Source of the DNA: JAKVBH01 sp049800955
GTDB lineage: Bacteria > Pseudomonadota > Alphaproteobacteria > Rhodobacterales > Rhodobacteraceae
DNA length: 64,000 nucleotides
NCBI RefSeq assembly: GCF_049800955.1
Contig: NZ_JBNAGA010000002.1
Coordinates: 1,243,750-1,307,749, forward strand
Reading direction: 5' to 3'
Shown: one piece after another, positions 60,331 through 64,000 of the stretch
How positions within the stretch are numbered: position 1 is the first letter of the stretch
Layout: each line of letters starts with the position of its first letter
Notes under the pieces: generated by a model
What the model was told of the DNA's origin: nothing
The model's input: only the letters and a program-made list of their open reading frames with translations
Database searches by the model: none
Made by a program: the position numbers and the translations under genes

Positions 60331-60485
60331 TGGGCGCCATTTAAATCAAGAGAAACAATAGCTTGTGGGATTTCCGCGCTGTGGCGCAAATCGCTTAAAA
60401 TGCGAAAAAATCCTATCACAGTGTTAGCACAGTTGGAAAATCGTCAGTTAGCACAGTGTGTTGTGAGCGCGGCGCCGTGCACCTA
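60331..60485. repeat. Left-end repeat, copy 2
   Basis: Second copy of 50988-51143, starting in an att-like GCCTGGGCGCCA. It shares TTTAAATCAAG-like, TATCACAGTG, TAGCACAGTTGGAAAA and the final 27 identical bases ending CACCTAG, where the IS5-family element begins. The stretch 60109-60330 holds no gene apart from the promoter region of the helicase operon. Confidence 0.75.
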
Positions 60486-61357
60486 GGGTCAGGATTCATG
60501 ACCAGTAGATGACTGTGGCAGCGAGGGCGATGGCTGATAGGAAGACCTCGGGACAGCGATCATAGCGTGTCGCGACGCGCCTCCAATCCTTGAGCCTGCC
60601 AGACATGATCTCAATGCGGTTGCGCCGTTTGTATCTGCGCTTGTCGTATTTCACGGTCGTCTTGCGCTGCTTCCTACCTGGGATGCAGGCGCTTACCCCT
60701 TTGACTTTCAACGCATCTCGAAACCTGTCAGCGTCATAGCCGCGATCGCCGAACAGCCAGGCCGACCTTGGGTAGGTTGCTTAGCAGCGCCCGCGCACCG
60801 ATGTAGTCGCTAACCTGCCCGGCGGTGACGAACAGGCTGAGCGGTCGCCATTCGCCATTGTCGCTCGAACCAATGGCGCGACATGGCTCATCTGTCGCAG
60901 ATCGCATACAGTTTGGTAATCATGCCGCCCTTGGTTCGACCGATCAGACGACCAACCCCCCCTTTTTTCGCGGCCATGCTGGTCGCGGTGCGGTGTGCCT
61001 TCAGGTAGGTCGCGTCGATCATCACGGTCTTTTTCTCGCCGTGTTCGGCAGCCAGGCCGACCATAATCTGGGCGAAGATACCTTTCTCGCTCCAACGCTT
61101 CCAATGGCTGTAGAGCGTCTTGTGCGGGCCGTAGGCGGCAGGAGCGTCCCTCCAGCGCAACCTATTGCGGTTGACGAAGATAATCCCGCTCAACAGCTGT
61201 CTGTCATCGACTCGTGGCTTGCCGTGAGACTTCGGGAAATAGGGTTTCAGACGCGCCATCTGCGCGTCCGTCAGCCAGAAAAGATCGCTCATGCCACTGC
61301 GCCGTTTTCGGAGCCGGAGAACCACGCAGCGCTCGGGAAATCAATGCATCCTGACCG
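60486..61357. mobile_element. IS5-family element, degraded
   Basis: About 870 bases with imperfect inverted ends GGTCAGGATTCAT (left) and GGTCAGGATGCAT (right, read inward). It encodes one transposase spread over three frames. It is inserted exactly at the end of the left-end repeat copy 2. Confidence 0.8.
60496..61292 (-). pseudogene. IS5-family transposase (IS427-like), frameshifted
   Basis: ATG 61292 starts MSDLFWLTDAQMARLKPYFPKSHGKPRVDDRQLLSGIIFVNRNRLRWRDAP, then MIDATYLKAHRTATSMAAKKGG (first D of DDE). That frame ends near 60888. The next part (FVTAGQVSDYIGARALLSNLPK) is in another frame, and the last (LFGDRGYDADRFRDALK ... RNRIEIMSGRLKDWRRVATRYDR, second D and E) in a third. One shift may be the programmed one of this group; the second, near 60762 (GGCCTGG), looks like a real lesion. 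Confidence 0.85.
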
Positions 61358-61481
61358 TAATACGCATTCGGTGCAGTCGTGCGATTGCCCGTTGGACGGC
61401 TTTTCGTGAGCTAATCATGAGTTCCTTCGCGCCACTATCGTCGCTGGTTTGACCGGCAGTGCAGCATGGGTTGACAGGCTG

Positions 61482-61664
61482 CTAAGCGCTGTTGCCACGA
61501 GGTGTGCAATCCTTCTCTAGGTGCGGCAGAGTAGTCGTCTGTGTCTGCCTTATTCTAAGCGCCTGCCGGCCGCTGTTCGGGGGCCTTTGAATAGGCCGCA
61601 TCATCCAGCATGGCTTCTTCCGCGCCGAGTTTACGAACAGATCAGCAATCACTTGGGCGAACAC
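61482..61664 (-). pseudogene. Remnant of another IS5-family transposase
   Basis: The reading KGVFAQVIADLFVNSARKKPCWMMRP resembles the central IS5 segment G-x-F-x-x-x-x-x-L ... MIDAT, with the catalytic aspartate lost. No complete ends were found. Low information, but it supports repeated IS insertion at this junction. Confidence 0.5.
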
Positions 61665-62253
61665 GCCCTTTTCGCACGACCCGTCCTGGCGATTGCGAGT
61701 GTCTTGCCCGGATATTTGATTGCAGCCCCATTTAGGGCTCGTAAGGTGTTGGAATTAAGTTAAACAACTCAATGCCGTGTATGCCTATCACCAGCAGGTG
61801 ATTTGCCTTGGTAAGCGGGAAAAATGGCGCACGACGCGCCACCTGGGCATTGTTCAGATCCGACACGTTGATGAGCTTCTGAGATGCCGAAGAGTTGTTT
61901 CGAACGTCGTTGATGGCGTCGCACGTGCAACATCACAATCCAAAGCCAATTGCATTTTCCCGGTGCTCGGCTACTCGGGATACCGCATTGCCTCTGCGTG
62001 CGCCCAGTGCTTCCGCATGCATTCCTTCGAGCCTCAAATAGGCGGATGTGTTCCTCTCACGTCACGTGTGGTTCCACGGCGCGGTCAAGCATGTGGTTGC
62101 CTCTCATTGAACGCAGCGCGCTGTGGGTTTGAGGGGCAGTGTACTGGCAGCAGTTTTGTCTGGGCCGATCAAATAGTGTTCGGGCTGTGCGATGTTGGCT
62201 CTGCCTTGCCCAAAGCTCTGACACACGCGCATTCATGCATTTGCAGGGAATAT
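61665..62253. other. Stretch without a convincing gene
   Basis: About 590 bases between the IS remnant and the formate dehydrogenase control region. A plus-strand open frame at 61777-62283 (168 codons) is cysteine- and valine-rich without any motif, lacks a good ribosome site and runs into the inverted repeat at 62254-62287. I regard it as non-coding or as a relic. Confidence 0.5.
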
Positions 62254-62287
62254 TCAGTCAAGAAAAACCAATCCCACTGTTGACTGA
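62254..62287. promoter_or_regulatory. Inverted repeat upstream of the formate dehydrogenase gene
   Basis: TCAGTCAA (62254-62261) and TTGACTGA (62280-62287) form an exact inverted repeat with an 18-base gap, ending 40 bases before the start codon. A likely operator for a dimeric regulator of the formate dehydrogenase operon. Confidence 0.5.
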
Positions 62288-62327
62288 CAGGAAAAAAAAT
62301 TGAACAAAAAGAATAACGGAGGACTCG

Positions 62328-64000
62328 ATGACAAAACAAGAGAACGCTGGTGTATGGAAGTCAGGTCGGGGACGTGGTCGTGTTACGCCGAAGGGTCGTC
62401 AGTATGACGATTTGGCCTTGTCGGATGTTCGGGATCTTTTGGGGGATCGTCCGCGGCGTCGGGATTTGTTGATCGAGCATTTGCATCTTTTGCAGGACGC
62501 CCATGGCCATCTGTCGGCGGCGCATTTGCGGGCGTTGGCGGAGGAGATGCGGCTTTCGATGGCGGAAGTTTACGAGGTTGCAACCTTTTATGCGCATTTT
62601 GACGTGGTCAAGGAAGGCGAGGCGCCGCCGCCGGCCGTGACGATTCGAGTGTGTGACAGCCTGTCTTGTGAGCTTGCCGGGGCACAGGCGCTCAAGGCGG
62701 CTCTGGAAGAGGGTCTTGATCCAGATGAGGTGCGCGTGCTGCGTGCGCCGTGTATGGGGCGGTGTGATACCGCGCCGGTGCTCGAGCTGGGGCACCATCA
62801 TATTGACCACGCGACGCCTGAGAAGGTGCAGACGGCCATCGCGTCGGGCCAGACCCATGCGCATGTGCCGCCCTATGAGGGGCTGGTGGCCTATGAGGCG
62901 ACGGGTGGCTATGAGGCGCTCAAGGCGCTGCGGGCGGGCGGCGATTGGGAAGCGGTGCAGGACAAGGTGCTTGCATCGGGGCTGCGCGGGCTTGGCGGCG
63001 CGGGCTTCCCCTCGGGCAAGAAATGGGGCTTTGTGCGGGCCAATCCCGGTCCGCGCTACCTTGCGGTGAATGGCGATGAGGGGGAGCCGGGAACCTTCAA
63101 GGACCGTTACTACCTCGAGCGCACGCCGCATCTCTTCCTCGAAGGCATGCTGATCGCGGCCTGGGCGGTGGAAGCGGAGACCTGCTTCATCTACATGCGC
63201 GATGAATATCCGGCGGTGCTGCATATCCTCGCGACGGAAATTGCGGCGCTGGAGGAGGCCGGCCTGGTGGCGCCGGGGTATATCGATCTGCGGCGCGGCG
63301 CGGGCGCCTATATTTGCGGCGAAGAGAGCGCGATGATCGAGAGCATCGAGGGCAAGCGCGGCCTGCCGCGCCACCGCCCGCCGTTTGTGGCGCAAGTGGG
63401 TGTCTTCGGTCGTCCGACGCTGGTGCATAATGTCGAGACGCTGCACTGGGTGGCGCGGGTTTGCCGCGAGGGGCCTGAGGTGCTGAGTTCGGTGGAAAAG
63501 AACGGGCGCACCGGGCTCAGAAGCTACTCGATCTCGGGGCGTGTCCAGCAGCCCGGCGTCTATCTGCTGCCTGCGGGCTCGACGATCCTGGACCTGATCG
63601 AGGCGGCGGGCGGCATGGCGGAGGGCCATGTGTTCAAGGCCTATCAGCCGGGCGGGCCCTCAGCGGGGCTTTTGCCTGCGTCGATCAGTGACGTGCCGAT
63701 GGATTTTGACACGCTGCAGGCCCATGGCACCTTCATCGGATCTGCCGCCATCGTGATCCTGAGCGATCAGGACAAGGCGCGCGATGCCGCGCTCAACATG
63801 CTGCGCTTCTTCGAGGATGAAAGCTGCGGGCAATGCACGCCCTGCCGCGTGGGCTGCGAGAAGGCGGTCAAACTGATGCAGGCGGACAGGTGGGATCAGG
63901 GGCTGCTCGAAGAGCTCAGCCAAGCCATGGTCGACGCCTCCATCTGCGGCCTCGGACAAGCCGCTCCAAACCCCATCCGACTCACTATCAAACACTTCAA
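62328..64000 (+). CDS. fdsB: NAD-dependent formate dehydrogenase beta subunit, NuoE-NuoF-type fusion (3' end outside window)
   Basis: ATG 62328 has ACGGAGGA at ideal spacing; the frame runs open for 557 codons to the window edge. The N-terminal ~150 residues are a thioredoxin-like [2Fe-2S] domain (VCDSLSCELAG and APCMGRCD: the four NuoE-type cysteines). The NuoF-like part follows: GLRGLGGAGFPSGKKWGF (NADH site), GDEGEPGTFKDRYYLE (FMN site), and ESCGQCTPCRVGCEK for the [4Fe-4S] cluster near residue 505. It passes electrons from the formate dehydrogenase alpha subunit to NAD. Only this gene is visible, so a related NAD-linked hydrogenase or oxidoreductase subunit is the alternative. Confidence 0.88.
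   Translation, partial: MTKQENAGVWKSGRGRGRVTPKGRQYDDLALSDVRDLLGDRPRRRDLLIEHLHLLQDAHGHLSAAHLRALAEEMRLSMAEVYEVATFYAHFDVVKEGEAPPPAVTIRVCDSLSCELAGAQALKAALEEGLDPDEVRVLRAPCMGRCDTAPVLELGHHHIDHATPEKVQTAIASGQTHAHVPPYEGLVAYEATGGYEALKALRAGGDWEAVQDKVLASGLRGLGGAGFPSGKKWGFVRANPGPRYLAVNGDEGEPGTFKDRYYLERTPHLFLEGMLIAAWAVEAETCFIYMRDEYPAVLHILATEIAALEEAGLVAPGYIDLRRGAGAYICGEESAMIESIEGKRGLPRHRPPFVAQVGVFGRPTLVHNVETLHWVARVCREGPEVLSSVEKNGRTGLRSYSISGRVQQPGVYLLPAGSTILDLIEAAGGMAEGHVFKAYQPGGPSAGLLPASISDVPMDFDTLQAHGTFIGSAAIVILSDQDKARDAALNMLRFFEDESCGQCTPCRVGCEKAVKLMQADRWDQGLLEELSQAMVDASICGLGQAAPNPIRLTIKHF

Larger units (their letters stand above)
50996..60339. mobile_element. Element C: decayed island with PLD-helicases
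   Basis: Bounded by the att remnant at 50981-50995 and an att-like GCCTGGGCGCCA at 60328-60339 (10 of 12 bases as in the tRNA end). No integrase remains. Contents: a broken metallophosphoesterase, an IS3-family element, a gene fragment and two giant helicases. The boundaries are inferred from short repeats. Confidence 0.55.

Noticed and set aside
61777..62283. 168-codon plus-strand frame before the formate dehydrogenase gene
   Set aside because: No motif, odd composition, no ribosome site, and it runs into the inverted-repeat control region.
62361..63629. 422-codon minus-strand frame over the formate dehydrogenase gene
   Set aside because: Arginine- and histidine-rich antisense of a gene with clear NuoE/NuoF motifs.

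Overview
The window reads as an alphaproteobacterial chromosome of the Rhodobacteraceae (roseobacter) type. The evidence is a compact propionyl-CoA assimilation cluster (pccB, pccA, methylmalonyl-CoA mutase) with small lipoproteins between its genes, TTTGCAAA operators and a ScfR/PccR-type regulator, a DUF465 (YdcH) protein, and at the far end an NAD-linked formate dehydrogenase beta subunit fused to its NuoE-like domain. Between these core blocks lies about 48 kb of accessory DNA stacked at one tRNA-Phe gene.

Layout: 1-12293 is core, with a nuclease tail, methylmalonyl-CoA mutase, DUF4174, pccA, small lipoproteins, cupin, pccB, an MFS exporter, pccR and ydcH. tRNA-Phe(GAA) is at 12454-12528. 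Element A (12529-29494) starts with a tyrosine integrase and excisionase and ends in a 45-bp copy of the tRNA 3' end. It carries a type I restriction-modification operon with three extra genes, a HicA-like/HTH pair behind a perfect palindrome carrying a promoter, a GHKL-ATPase/STAS-like/membrane triad, and a ColE1-like mobilisation block in which two genes are nested inside the relaxase gene. It looks like an integrative mobilisable element.

Element B (29495-50995) has a P4-type integrase broken by an in-frame amber codon, an AlpA regulator, and a satellite-like replication module (PrimPol-like primase, small protein, helicase) behind GGTGAAGT repeats. It also has secreted/lipoprotein cargo, an unrecognised tandem-hairpin RNA with its own terminator, and a 12-kb co-directional operon: SNF2-like helicase, DUF4391, type III Mod, AlbA_2/Schlafen-type ATPase, type III Res, DUF4268. 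It ends with a small gene and a frameshifted AAA+ ATPase next to a 15-bp att remnant. Element C (about 50996-60339) is decayed. It has a metallophosphoesterase pseudogene cut by an IS3-family element, a gene fragment, and two adjacent giant helicases with phospholipase-D-like nuclease domains. A second copy of its left-end repeat, an IS5-family wreck and IS remnants lead to the formate dehydrogenase gene.

The accessory part is thus a defence island built by successive integrations at one tRNA. Strongest candidates for something undescribed: the tandem-hairpin RNA (36870-37044), the GHKL/STAS/membrane triad (24329-26269), the two PLD-helicases (53752-60108), and the expanded type III system with a DUF4268 protein nearly duplicated in the type I operon. 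All functions are read from motifs by eye; no database search was run.
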